This document shows positions 36,861 through 45,670 of a DNA stretch of 64,000 bases, piece by piece (positions within the stretch are counted from its first letter, which is position 1; every line of letters begins with the position of its first letter). A program made the translations under genes and the position numbers. The stretch lies in NCBI GenBank assembly GCA_965248685.1, contig CBDFKC010000002.1, forward strand, positions 62,001 to 126,000, read 5' to 3'. Under the pieces are notes generated by a model, which was not told the origin of the DNA, did not search any database, and saw only the letters and a program-made list of their open reading frames with translations. This DNA comes from VYFG01 sp965248685 (GTDB taxonomy: Bacteria; Pseudomonadota; Gammaproteobacteria; Arenicellales; Poriferihabitantaceae).

Positions 36861-38372
36861 ATGTCTTCACCTTCGATTCCCGCTGACGCCAACCAGACCC
36901 TGGCGGCCCTTGATCTTGGATCAAACAGCTTTCATATGGTTATTGCCAAACAAGGTGCTGACGGCAGCTTGCAGTTGATCGATCGGGTTAAGGAAATGGT
37001 TCGGCTCAATGCGGGACTAGACGGTCAAGGGAATCTAAGCGAAGAGTCCCGACGACGGGCCCAGGACTGCCTGGACCGGTTTAGCCAAAGATTACGCGGT
37101 ATTCCGACCGAGCAGATACGTGCAGTAGGCACCAATACCTTTCGCGCCGCCCACAATGCCGACGAATTTCTGAGCCAAGCTGAGAAGTCTTTAAATCACC
37201 ATATCTCTATTGTGTCCGGTCATGAGGAGGCCAGACTGGTGTATCAGGGAGCTGCGTTCAGCCTTGAGAGTAGCGGTCAACAACGCTTGGTAATTGACAT
37301 CGGCGGAGGTAGCACTGAATTGATTATTGGTAAAGGATATGAAGCATTCACAATGAGTTCTTTGTATATGGGCTGCGTAAGCTATAGCCGCCGTTTTTTC
37401 GAGAATGGCGGAATAACTGCTGCCAGGTTGGACCAGGCACGCGAAGCTGCATTTCTCGAACTAGAACCAATAACTCAACACTATCAAAATTTAGGCTGGG
37501 AGGAGGCGGTTGGAACATCTGGCACCATTGGGGCGGTGGATGCCTTGTCAAGACGGCTGGGACTCAACCAGGACTGGTTATCCGAACAAAGTTTCAGTTT
37601 GATTGATCGCTGGTTAATTGCGCAGGGACATTCAGAAAAACTCGACTATATTTCTGACCAGCGCAAACCGGTATTTGCCGCGGGTTACGCTATCTTGTCT
37701 GCGATTTTTAAAGTCCTTAAATTGTCGCGGCTTGATCATGCAACCGGTGCGTTACGTGAGGGGGTTCTGTATGATTTAAACGGTCGGCTGCATGATCAGG
37801 ACTCCCGGGACCGAGGGGTGGAAGTCATCGTTAATCGCCTGGGTATTGACCATAAACAGTCGGCCAGGATTGAATCTACCTGTTATTTACTGCTGCAACA
37901 GGTTGCTGCGGGTTGGGGGCTTGATCAGGTAATCTATAGCAAATTGTTGGGTTGGGCCAGTCGACTACACGAAACCGGGTTTGCTATCGCCTATAATCAA
38001 TATCATAAACATGGAAGTTATATAATTGAAAATAGTGATATCGACGGATTTTCCCGTCAGCAGCAACGATTATTGGCCCTGTTGATTAGAGCTCACAGGC
38101 AGAAATTTCCCCTGGAATTGTTTCTCGACCTGCCTCAGCCGACCCGGGACAACGTTTTTCACCTGGCGGTATTATTGCGTTTAAGTTTTGCCCTTAATCG
38201 CGGTCGTCAGGATGTTCCACTGCCTGAAATTAAACTGGAACAATTCGATCAAGGACTAATGGTTGTAATAGATTCGGATTGGGCGCGCAATCATCCCTTA
38301 ACGCTGCTCGATCTGGAATCGGAAAAGGTTTATCTGACCAACGCCAATTTTTACCTTAAATTATCTTACTGA
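36861..38372 (+). CDS. ppx: exopolyphosphatase Ppx/GppA family
   Basis: Hydrolyses inorganic polyphosphate processively, or the 5' phosphate of pppGpp. The 503-aa protein has the ASKHA-fold phosphate loops (LAALDLGSNSFHMVIAKQ; VIDIGGGSTELIIG), the catalytic Glu region in SGHEEARLVYQG, and the C-terminal HD-like helical domain (RLHETGFAIAYNQYHKHGSYI). Length and the C-terminal domain fit the E. coli Ppx type; a GppA role cannot be excluded. It converges on the kinase gene with a 28-bp gap. Confidence 0.9.
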   Translation: MSSPSIPADANQTLAALDLGSNSFHMVIAKQGADGSLQLIDRVKEMVRLNAGLDGQGNLSEESRRRAQDCLDRFSQRLRGIPTEQIRAVGTNTFRAAHNADEFLSQAEKSLNHHISIVSGHEEARLVYQGAAFSLESSGQQRLVIDIGGGSTELIIGKGYEAFTMSSLYMGCVSYSRRFFENGGITAARLDQAREAAFLELEPITQHYQNLGWEEAVGTSGTIGAVDALSRRLGLNQDWLSEQSFSLIDRWLIAQGHSEKLDYISDQRKPVFAAGYAILSAIFKVLKLSRLDHATGALREGVLYDLNGRLHDQDSRDRGVEVIVNRLGIDHKQSARIESTCYLLLQQVAAGWGLDQVIYSKLLGWASRLHETGFAIAYNQYHKHGSYIIENSDIDGFSRQQQRLLALLIRAHRQKFPLELFLDLPQPTRDNVFHLAVLLRLSFALNRGRQDVPLPEIKLEQFDQGLMVVIDSDWARNHPLTLLDLESEKVYLTNANFYLKLSY

Positions 38373-38400
38373 AATCCATCAAATCTTGTGTGTCCGACTA

Positions 38401-39603
38401 CTAGGGCAGTTGGGTTTGGCCATATTGTTGACGCAATGTCTTGATTTTCCCAGTATAACTGGTAGCGAGGGTTTCAGTAACAATTTTGCAGACTTCGGAA
38501 ATTGTCTCATCACGGTCAGTATTATCGACAATTTCTATATCAGCGGCGTCCGCTTCAGAAAGAATTGCAGTTTGAAGTTGCCATATTTCATCAAAATTTT
38601 TCAAATAGCGTTTCGCGGTGCGTTTTTCGGCCTGGCTCGAACGTCCCCGGTAGTTCTGGCGGAGCCGCTTTTGCTGTAAAACCGCAAGGATCACAGGAAC
38701 AATTATCGCATCTACCTTACCTAGTTTGCGATACAGCCGGGGTTGCATATGAACCCCTTCCAGAATTGTTGATACGCTTTCATTTACAGCCCGGTTAAGC
38801 ACCGCTTCACAGGCTACCGCGACCATCTCGCTTTGCGTTTGTAATCCGCTAACCAGGGCATCAGCCTTATTCGCCTGGAAAAATTGGGAGCTGTGCATTG
38901 CCTTTCCTGCGAGAAACGAAGAAGTGTGTAAAGAGGGAGAGACTCTTTTTGGGATGAGCGCACGCATGACTTCCCGTAGCATATCTGTCGACTGGGTTCT
39001 GATTATAGAAAGCCGATTTGCCAGTTCAGTGGCGATGGTACTTTTGCCACTGCCAGGTACGCCGCCGATTAATATTATAAGCGGCGTATTGGATCTTTGA
39101 AAATCGCACCAGACTAAATAATAATCGGCAAATTTCTGACTTGCTTCAGTGCGAACTAGCTGGTAGGTCAACGCGATTAATTGGTCGGAACTAATTTTTC
39201 GAATTTTATCTCGAACCAGCTTGCTGTGAACCTTGCGCGTAATAGAACCACTAACCGGATCTGGAATGCCGCAATTCATCAATCGTGTTACAAAAACCCC
39301 TCTCGAAAATGACTCGCTATGTCCACCACCAATGACTTCAATCGATTCTGTGTAGATCGTTTGTTTGGTATAGCGCTGTAGAATGATGTCAGGAAAATTT
39401 TCCTCCAGAGCGTCAACAATACGCTCACGGAGTTCGTCCGAGGTAATACTGTCGACGTCGTCCAGATCTTCGCGAATATCGCTGGCAAGTTTATACGCTT
39501 CAACAAATTCCAACCCAGAGCCTTGCAATGATTTGATCAGCATTCCTCGTAAAAATGGTATGCGGGAATCTTTTTCTTCGTCAACGACGAGTAGTTTAGA
39601 CAT
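38401..39603 (-). CDS. P-loop kinase with two ATP-cone-like modules (2-phosphoglycerate kinase-like)
   Basis: A 400-aa protein. Residues about 10-75 (IPFLRGMLIKSLQGSGLE onward) and 97-155 (SFSRGVFVTRLMNCGIPD onward) share a common pattern, (F)xRGxxxxxLxxxG then a helical DEL/DQL segment. They look like duplicated ATP-cone-like modules. A P-loop kinase domain follows, with Walker A GGVPGSGKST (180-189), TQSTDMLREVMRAL and ILEGVHMQP. This architecture resembles archaeal 2-phosphoglycerate kinases, where the product feeds cyclic 2,3-diphosphoglycerate. No cDPG synthetase is visible, so the true substrate is unknown. Its ATG overlaps the stop of the small upstream ORF by 8 bp. Confidence 0.75.
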   Translation of the reverse strand: MSKLLVVDEEKDSRIPFLRGMLIKSLQGSGLEFVEAYKLASDIREDLDDVDSITSDELRERIVDALEENFPDIILQRYTKQTIYTESIEVIGGGHSESFSRGVFVTRLMNCGIPDPVSGSITRKVHSKLVRDKIRKISSDQLIALTYQLVRTEASQKFADYYLVWCDFQRSNTPLIILIGGVPGSGKSTIATELANRLSIIRTQSTDMLREVMRALIPKRVSPSLHTSSFLAGKAMHSSQFFQANKADALVSGLQTQSEMVAVACEAVLNRAVNESVSTILEGVHMQPRLYRKLGKVDAIIVPVILAVLQQKRLRQNYRGRSSQAEKRTAKRYLKNFDEIWQLQTAILSEADAADIEIVDNTDRDETISEVCKIVTETLATSYTGKIKTLRQQYGQTQLP

Positions 39604-39817
39604 TCGCCATTCGATATTGATTGCAGTACGACAGTGCGGTCATCATCTTTTCCGGCACTTGTTGTGAGTTGTCCGGGGTAGGATTTCGGTAGGGCAGAGC
39701 GAGTCCTATCAGGGAGCCCACTCGGGATAACAAAATGATATCGTCAATGGAACCTGCGAATTGCAGAGGGTAAATAGTTTTCGATAGATAGCGATGGAAG
39801 CTTTCATGGTCGTCCAT
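39596..39817 (-). CDS. small hypothetical protein coupled to the kinase gene
   Basis: A 73-aa frame between the tail-specific protease and the P-loop kinase. Its last bases ATGTCTAA contain the kinase start codon, an 8-bp overlap typical of translationally coupled genes. It starts with ATG (MDDHESFHRYLSK) only 14 bp after the protease stop. The protein has no signal peptide or membrane helix and I recognise no domain. Its placement supports a real gene, but no strong ribosome-binding site is present and its composition alone does not prove coding. Confidence 0.55.
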   Translation of the reverse strand: MDDHESFHRYLSKTIYPLQFAGSIDDIILLSRVGSLIGLALPYRNPTPDNSQQVPEKMMTALSYCNQYRMANV

Positions 39818-39831
39818 ATACCAGAATATTC

Positions 39832-42042
39832 TCAGTTACTTAAAGATTCGCTGGGTTGACTTCGTCTTACAATTTTACTTGCACTATTCGATAACGCGCC
39901 AATGTGGATATAGTCACTAAGGATACGCGCCGACTCCATTACGAAAGCGTCTGGTTCGCGATCACTATCAAGTCGCTTTTGCTCATCTTCAACAAATTCT
40001 TCCAACGCATCTACATCCTTGAACACTATTTCCCCCAGGGCTTTACGCTTACGGTTTTCCAGGGCAAGGCGCTCATTGTCTCGGGCTTCTCGTTCCTGTC
40101 GACGGGATTGCTCTCTCAAGGTCACGCTTTTAATCTGGCGCCGTGAACGATTGATCTCGGTTACATCCATAAAATACTGGAATTCAGGATTCTGTCCAAT
40201 CCGTTGCAAGTGGTGTCGTTTAGCCTGGTCGAGAATTTTTACGTCCCGGTTATCGACAAAAGGATCAAATTTGGCTTTTTCAATATGCCTCCAGGGAATG
40301 GCATTGTCATAGGATCGTTCGCCAAATTCGGGGTTCGGGTCGGCAGTAGGCCAGATCAGATCAGGTACCACACCCCTGAATTGGGTACTGTCACCGTTGA
40401 TTCGAAAAAATTGCGCAATGGTCACTTTTAACTGCCCCAGGTCGCCGTCGTTGCGGGCAAATCGGTTAAGGTTAACCAGGTTTTGCACTGTACCTTTGCC
40501 AAATGTAGGCTCACCGAGGATCAGCCCGCGACGGTAATCCTGAATCGCACCCGCAAAAATTTCTGAAGCCGAAGCGCTATATCCGTCTACCATCACGGCT
40601 AATGGACCGTCGTAAACAATTTCCGGATCGGGGTCTCTGTCGACCTGTACATTGCCACCAGAATTTTCTACCTGGACAACCGGGCCTTTACGAATAAACA
40701 GCCCGGTAAGAGCGATCGCTTCGGTCAGAGCGCCACCACCGTTGCCACGTAAATCGATAACCAACCCATCTATTTTCTCTTCCGCAAATTCCTCCAATAA
40801 TTTTCGTACATCCCGCGTGGTACTCTTAAAATCAGGGTCACCACTATGCATACCGTCAAAGTCGACATAGAAAGACGGTAATTCGATTAATCCAATTCGA
40901 GCCGAGCCTTGTGCGGTCCCAACATCAAGTATCTTCTTTTTCGCCGCCTGCTCTTCTAATTTTATCTGGTCGCGCACAATTTCGATGATCTCGGTATCGC
41001 CTTCAAGCCCCGACTCGCCGGGTAGCAATTCGAGACGTACCACGGACGCTTTGGGACCACGAATCAATTCTACGACGTCGTCCAGGCGCCATCCAATAAC
41101 GTCAATAATGCTGCCATTGCCCTGGCCAACGCCTACGATACGGTCTTCTGCTTTTAACTGTCCTCCCATATCAGCCGGTCCCCCGGGTACAATCCGCCGT
41201 ACCAGGGTATATTCATTATCGGTTTGTAATACCGCGCCAATTCCTTCAAGCGACAACCGCATATTAATTTTAAAGTTTTCACTGGCTCTGGGTGAAAAAT
41301 AGCTGGTATGAGGTTCGATCGAATTGACATAGGCATTGGTAAACGTCTGAAAGACATCATCCGATTTAAACTGACGAGTTCGCCGCGCAATATGGGTGTA
41401 ACGTCTTTCTAGCGTATCGGAAATTTCCGACTCTTCTTTATCTGAGAGCCGGAGTCCGAGAATGTCATTCTTGATTCGTCGGCGCCATACATCGTCAAGT
41501 TCACCAGTGGTAATTGACCATTTGACTTCCTCTCGGTTCAGCTGGTATTCCTCATCAAGGTCGAAGTCGAAGTTCTCGGTCAAGCGACCGAGGGCATATT
41601 CAATTCTTTGTTCTACTCGGGTTCTAAAGATGCTGAAAATAGCAAAGGCAGGTTTTAGTGTCCCGTCTTTAATAAAATCGTCAAACTGGTATTTCAACCG
41701 CGAAAACTGCTCGATATCGCTTTTCAGAAAAAAGCTTTTACTGGGATCCAGTTGTTCCAGGTAAGCGTCCAGGACAGAGGAAGAAAATTCGTCGTCCAGC
41801 GCGACAGATCGATAATGGGATTTTTCGATCAAGTAGTTGATCAGTTTCAATGTGCGCTGTTGTTTGGCGTTGCTGACTGGAATGTCGGTGGACTCCAGAT
41901 CTGCAATATCCGCCGACGTGCTACCCGTTACTACCAACAGTAAACAAGCGAAACCCAGCATCAGGCCTCGAACATTGACGCCAAACGGCGGATTAATTGA
42001 TTCTCCTGAGTGATTTCTATGACTCACGTTGATCCTTTGCAA
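39832..42042 (-). CDS. prc: tail-specific (C-terminal processing) protease Prc
   Basis: Periplasmic S41-family serine protease that trims C-termini of envelope proteins such as peptidoglycan hydrolases and PBP3. The 736-aa protein has an N-terminal signal (about residues 28-44, ending SADIADL) and an N-terminal helical domain. A PDZ domain (about 235-320, LEGIGAVLQTDNEYTLVRRI and GGPADMGGQLKAEDRIVGVG) is followed by the catalytic core with VDGYSASASEIFAG (nucleophile Ser) and GEPTFGKGTVQ (catalytic Lys). The C-terminal DUF3340-type helical region is present. Probably the first gene of a unit with the two downstream minus-strand genes. Confidence 0.95.
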   Translation of the reverse strand: MQRINVSHRNHSGESINPPFGVNVRGLMLGFACLLLVVTGSTSADIADLESTDIPVSNAKQQRTLKLINYLIEKSHYRSVALDDEFSSSVLDAYLEQLDPSKSFFLKSDIEQFSRLKYQFDDFIKDGTLKPAFAIFSIFRTRVEQRIEYALGRLTENFDFDLDEEYQLNREEVKWSITTGELDDVWRRRIKNDILGLRLSDKEESEISDTLERRYTHIARRTRQFKSDDVFQTFTNAYVNSIEPHTSYFSPRASENFKINMRLSLEGIGAVLQTDNEYTLVRRIVPGGPADMGGQLKAEDRIVGVGQGNGSIIDVIGWRLDDVVELIRGPKASVVRLELLPGESGLEGDTEIIEIVRDQIKLEEQAAKKKILDVGTAQGSARIGLIELPSFYVDFDGMHSGDPDFKSTTRDVRKLLEEFAEEKIDGLVIDLRGNGGGALTEAIALTGLFIRKGPVVQVENSGGNVQVDRDPDPEIVYDGPLAVMVDGYSASASEIFAGAIQDYRRGLILGEPTFGKGTVQNLVNLNRFARNDGDLGQLKVTIAQFFRINGDSTQFRGVVPDLIWPTADPNPEFGERSYDNAIPWRHIEKAKFDPFVDNRDVKILDQAKRHHLQRIGQNPEFQYFMDVTEINRSRRQIKSVTLREQSRRQEREARDNERLALENRKRKALGEIVFKDVDALEEFVEDEQKRLDSDREPDAFVMESARILSDYIHIGALSNSASKIVRRSQPSESLSN

Positions 42043-42264
42043 TCGCTGGGTACCTCGTGTGGTTACGTATTAATACTTGAATACAAATTTACCTCGCCAG
42101 TCTATTCAAGCGGTAATTCGTTCGGGTTCGACTGTGACGGTTCCTGAATAGTTTCCAATATTACACCAAATTATCAAAAAACGAGAAGCAACCCTCTTCA
42201 AAATATTGAAATATAACGATGTTTCTGTTGTTCAAAGACAAAACATCAGATTCAATCACCTAAA

Positions 42265-43215
42265 TTATCGGGCTTTAGCGATGTTCCACAGCCCAACGGT
42301 AAGTGTTTGATGTTCCGAATCAGCAGTGCGAGCTTCCAGTGCCTCGTGACTAATAACTTCGAGACCGTAGCGATTGCACCACTGCTCTATGGTCATATGG
42401 GCAAATCCCAGCCGCAGGTGGGCGTGCAATTCGCGCAAAAACTCAACATCATGGGGCAGAAAATCAATGATAAGCAATTGTCCACCGGGCTTTAGCAACC
42501 TGGCAGCTTCACTAACTACCATTTCCGGATTGTCGCAGTAGTGTAAAACCTGGTGAATCGTTATAACGTCGGCGCAGTGGTCATCCATGGGGATACTTTG
42601 AATATCACTATGCCTGACAGCGCAATTGGAAACTCCGGCGTTTTCGAGGTTGCTCCGCGCTACATTTAACATTTCACGGCTCAAATCAAACCCGATGGCT
42701 TTTTTGACGTGGGGAGCCATAATTTCTAGAATTCGCCCGGTACCCGTCCCAAGGTCGAGTAACAATTTGATGGGCCTGGAATGCACCAGTTTAATTAATC
42801 GGGTTTCGATATCCGCATCGGATACCATTCTGGCCCGAATCGAATCCCATTCTTCGGCATGTTGACTGAAATAGGCGGCGGCCAGGCGGGATTTTTCCTG
42901 GCGAATGAGCCCAAGTTTTTTTTGATCCCTGGCGAGTTCCGGGTCATCGAAGTTAATCATATTGACCAGGCCGTTGGCGATAGCGCTGATTTCTTCTTTA
43001 TCAGTAATACGGTGGAATACCCATGCGCCTTCCTGATAGCGTTCAAGCAGTTTAGAATCACACAGGAGTTTTAGATGGCGACTGACCCTGGGCTGGCTTT
43101 GCTCGAGAATTCGGGTTAACTCGGATACGGTAAGTTCCCCTTGCTTCAGTGCCGCCAGGATTCTTAACCGGGTTGATTCTCCGGCAGCGCGTAATGCGGC
43201 GAGAAGGTGGTTCAT
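42265..43215 (-). CDS. ArsR-family regulator fused to a SAM-dependent methyltransferase domain
   Basis: A 316-aa protein. Residues 1-95 are an ArsR winged helix (STRLRILAALKQGELTVSEL, then QSQPRVSRHLKLLCDSKLLE as recognition region) without the usual metal-binding cysteines. Residues about 115-315 form a class I methyltransferase fold with LLLDLGTGTGRILEIMAP (motif I) and LKPGGQLLIIDFLPHDVE. The arrangement matches the SahR-like group described in proteobacteria, in which the methyltransferase-like domain senses S-adenosylhomocysteine or SAM to regulate the methionine cycle. metK, ahcY and metF are not in the window, so the target genes are unknown. A palindrome upstream is a candidate autoregulatory site. 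Confidence 0.88.
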   Translation of the reverse strand: MNHLLAALRAAGESTRLRILAALKQGELTVSELTRILEQSQPRVSRHLKLLCDSKLLERYQEGAWVFHRITDKEEISAIANGLVNMINFDDPELARDQKKLGLIRQEKSRLAAAYFSQHAEEWDSIRARMVSDADIETRLIKLVHSRPIKLLLDLGTGTGRILEIMAPHVKKAIGFDLSREMLNVARSNLENAGVSNCAVRHSDIQSIPMDDHCADVITIHQVLHYCDNPEMVVSEAARLLKPGGQLLIIDFLPHDVEFLRELHAHLRLGFAHMTIEQWCNRYGLEVISHEALEARTADSEHQTLTVGLWNIAKAR

Positions 43216-43294
43216 ACTGAATTATTATTGATAGGAGGACAGTTAAATCAGGGTTAAATCTGTTCGCTAGACAGTGGGTGAATTGGAATAAATG

Positions 43295-43312
43295 AAAGAT
43301 AAATATATCTTT
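43295..43312. promoter_or_regulatory. candidate operator of the ArsR-methyltransferase regulator
   Basis: Perfect inverted repeat AAAGATA-AATA-TATCTTT, followed at once by a direct repeat of its right half (ATATCTT). It lies in the 202-bp divergent spacer, 80 bp upstream of the regulator start and 105 bp upstream of the lytic transglycosylase. Length, AT-richness and location fit an ArsR-family site. Assignment is inference. Confidence 0.45.
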
Positions 43313-43417
43313 ATATCTTATCAATGCCGGAGGGTGACCTGCAAGGATCGCTGAAGTATAATATTGCGTTGTGCAAAAAGCATATTATCCAATATATCAA
43401 TTAGTTGTGAACTTTAT

Positions 43418-44050
43418 ATGAACTACTTTGTGAAACTGGCGTGGCTGCTAGTCGTGGGTATTCTGATACCCACGAAATTAATGGCCGCCCCGATCTATGT
43501 TTATATCAATGACAAAGGAGATCGTCTGATCACTGATCATGTACGGAAAGATTTGGTCGGTTACAGGCTGTTGCGTAAGTATCATGCGGACGATTACTTC
43601 GGCACCGCCAATCGCCCATCCGTGACTGTGGGTACTTTGAGAACCCGGGCCTCTGATTACGACAAGCTCATACTGCAGAAGGCGCGTGAACTGGGATTGG
43701 AGCCGGCTTTGCTAAAGGCAATAATCCATACAGAATCAGCATTTAATCCTGCAGCACTATCGCCCAAGGGCGCCCGCGGTTTGATGCAGTTAATGCCAGA
43801 AACCGCACGTCGCTATGGCGTTAAGGACAGAACCAATCCTTCCCAGAGTCTTGATGGCGGTGGCCGTTACATGCGGGATCTTTTACTTATGTTTGATCAT
43901 GACACCCGGCTGGCGTTGGCCGCTTATAACGCAGGTGAAAATGCGGTGACACGCTATCAGGGGATTCCCCCTTACGAAGAGACACGTAACTATGTGGAAA
44001 AAGTAATAAAGTTGCGCGATCTTTATCGCAAGGAATTAATCGGCGCTTAA
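43418..44050 (+). CDS. periplasmic lytic transglycosylase, SLT family
   Basis: Cleaves the MurNAc-GlcNAc bond of peptidoglycan. From the ATG at 43418 the protein is 210 aa, with a signal peptide ending near LMAA. A DUF4124-like beta segment (APIYVYINDKGDRLITDH) precedes the SLT domain: LLKAIIHTESAFNPAALSPKGARGLMQLMP with the catalytic Glu, quoted in part as IHTESAFNP and GARGLMQLMP; then AAYNAGENAVTRY. An in-frame upstream start at 43364 would bury the signal peptide and is unlikely. Confidence 0.92.
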   Translation: MNYFVKLAWLLVVGILIPTKLMAAPIYVYINDKGDRLITDHVRKDLVGYRLLRKYHADDYFGTANRPSVTVGTLRTRASDYDKLILQKARELGLEPALLKAIIHTESAFNPAALSPKGARGLMQLMPETARRYGVKDRTNPSQSLDGGGRYMRDLLLMFDHDTRLALAAYNAGENAVTRYQGIPPYEETRNYVEKVIKLRDLYRKELIGA

Positions 44051-44106
44051 CACGGCGACAGACTCCAATTGTGTTGGCAATTTCCTAAAGATTTGCATTC
44101 GCCTGT

Positions 44107-44135
44107 TTCAGACTAAAAACAGATTGCTGTATAAT
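44107..44135 (+). promoter_or_regulatory. candidate sigma-70 promoter of guaB, placed for a leaderless mRNA
   Basis: TATAAT at 44130-44135 is preceded, with a 17-bp spacer, by TTCAGA at 44107-44112 (4 of 6 consensus bases). The -10 box ends 6 bp before the guaB ATG at 44142, so transcription would begin at or next to the start codon. There is no ribosome-binding site between. Confidence 0.55.
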
Positions 44136-44141
44136 CTGTCG

Positions 44142-45596
44142 ATGGAACCTATAGAAACTGCGCTTACCTTCGACGACGTCCTACTCGTCCCCGCTAAATC
44201 CGATGTGCTGCCACGTGACGTGGATCTCTCAACCAGGTTTACCCGCAATCTGAATATTAATTTGCCCCTGTTATCCGCTGCCATGGATACGGTGACCGGC
44301 GCCCGGGCGGCAATCTGCCTTGCTCAGGAAGGAGGCGTCGGGGTTATTCATCGCAACTTTTCCCCGGACTTGCAAGCTCAGGAAGTTTCCCTGGTTAAAA
44401 AGTTTGAAAGTGGTGTGATCACTGACCCGGTGACGGTAAATCAGTCTGCCCGGGTAAGCGATGTTTTGGATCTCATGCGGCAGCATAATATCTCCGGCGT
44501 GCCGGTAATGGATGGTTCGCGGGTGGTAGGCATTGTTACCAGCCGAGATCTCAGATTCGAACGGAATATGACTACCCCAGTGGATCAGGTCATGACTGGA
44601 GGTGACCGAATGGTTACGGTTCGAGAAGGCGCAAAGCCCGAGGAAATAGAGGGCTTGTTACACAAACACCGTATTGAGAAAGTCCTGGTGGTTGACGGGG
44701 TTGGTGACCTGAAAGGACTGGTAACGGTTAAAGATATTCAAAAATCAACCGACTTTCCCAATGCCTGCAAAGACAATCAGGGGCGCCTGATGGTGGCGGC
44801 GGCGGTGGGTGTGGGCGAAGGTACCGACGAACGGGTTGAATTGCTGGTGAATGCAGGGGTGGACGCCATTGTGGTAGATACTGCACACGGTCATTCGAAA
44901 GGAGTACTGGAGAGAGTGGCTATGATTAAGAAGCAGTATAACGTTGAAGTTATCGGCGGCAATATTGCAACTGCTGAGGCGGCGCGGGACCTGGTGGACG
45001 CTGGGGCTGATGCGGTCAAAGTTGGGATTGGACCGGGTTCAATTTGTACTACCCGAATGGTAGCCGGAGTGGGCGTACCCCAAATCCATGCGATTATGCA
45101 GGTTGCCAAAGGATTATCCGGGACCGATGTGCCGTTTATTGCAGACGGCGGCATTCGTTATTCGGGGGATATTGCGAAATGTATTGCCGCCGGGGCGTAT
45201 ACCGTGATGCTTGGGGGAATGCTGGCGGGAACTGATGAGGCCCCTGGGGATATAGAGATGTACCAGGGACGCTCATACAAATCCTACCGTGGCATGGGGT
45301 CGGTAGGTGCGATGCAGAAAGGCTCCAAAGACCGATACTTTCAGGACAACGTGGACAGTGCTGATAAACTGGTTCCGGAAGGAATCGAGGGCAGGGTACC
45401 TTATAAAGGGCCTATGATAAATATACTACACCAGCTTGCAGGGGGCCTGCGGGCCAGTATGGGGTACACGGGTAACCCCAGTATTGAATCAATGCGTGGC
45501 AAAACCCGGTTTGTACGTATTACCAACGCCGGTATCAATGAAAGTCACGTCCACGACGTTTCTATCGTTAAGGAAGCGCCCAATTATACTCGTTAG
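44142..45596 (+). CDS. guaB: IMP dehydrogenase
   Basis: Oxidises IMP to XMP with NAD+, the rate-limiting step of GMP synthesis. From the ATG at 44142 the protein is 484 aa. It opens MEPIETALTFDDVLLVPAKS, matching the family N-terminus. Two CBS regulatory domains (about residues 90-200; VNQSARVSDVLDLM, MVTVREGAKPEE) interrupt the barrel. The active-site loop GIGPGSICTTRMVAGVG carries the catalytic Cys, and the flap YRGMGSVGAM is present. An in-frame TTG at 44124 overlaps the predicted promoter and is rejected. guaA follows 74 bp downstream. Confidence 0.96.
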   Translation: MEPIETALTFDDVLLVPAKSDVLPRDVDLSTRFTRNLNINLPLLSAAMDTVTGARAAICLAQEGGVGVIHRNFSPDLQAQEVSLVKKFESGVITDPVTVNQSARVSDVLDLMRQHNISGVPVMDGSRVVGIVTSRDLRFERNMTTPVDQVMTGGDRMVTVREGAKPEEIEGLLHKHRIEKVLVVDGVGDLKGLVTVKDIQKSTDFPNACKDNQGRLMVAAAVGVGEGTDERVELLVNAGVDAIVVDTAHGHSKGVLERVAMIKKQYNVEVIGGNIATAEAARDLVDAGADAVKVGIGPGSICTTRMVAGVGVPQIHAIMQVAKGLSGTDVPFIADGGIRYSGDIAKCIAAGAYTVMLGGMLAGTDEAPGDIEMYQGRSYKSYRGMGSVGAMQKGSKDRYFQDNVDSADKLVPEGIEGRVPYKGPMINILHQLAGGLRASMGYTGNPSIESMRGKTRFVRITNAGINESHVHDVSIVKEAPNYTR

Positions 45597-45670
45597 AGAT
45601 TCACTCACCATCACGGAGATTGGATCACATTGATTGGCAAAATTAAACTAATCAACCAGGTCATCCTACC

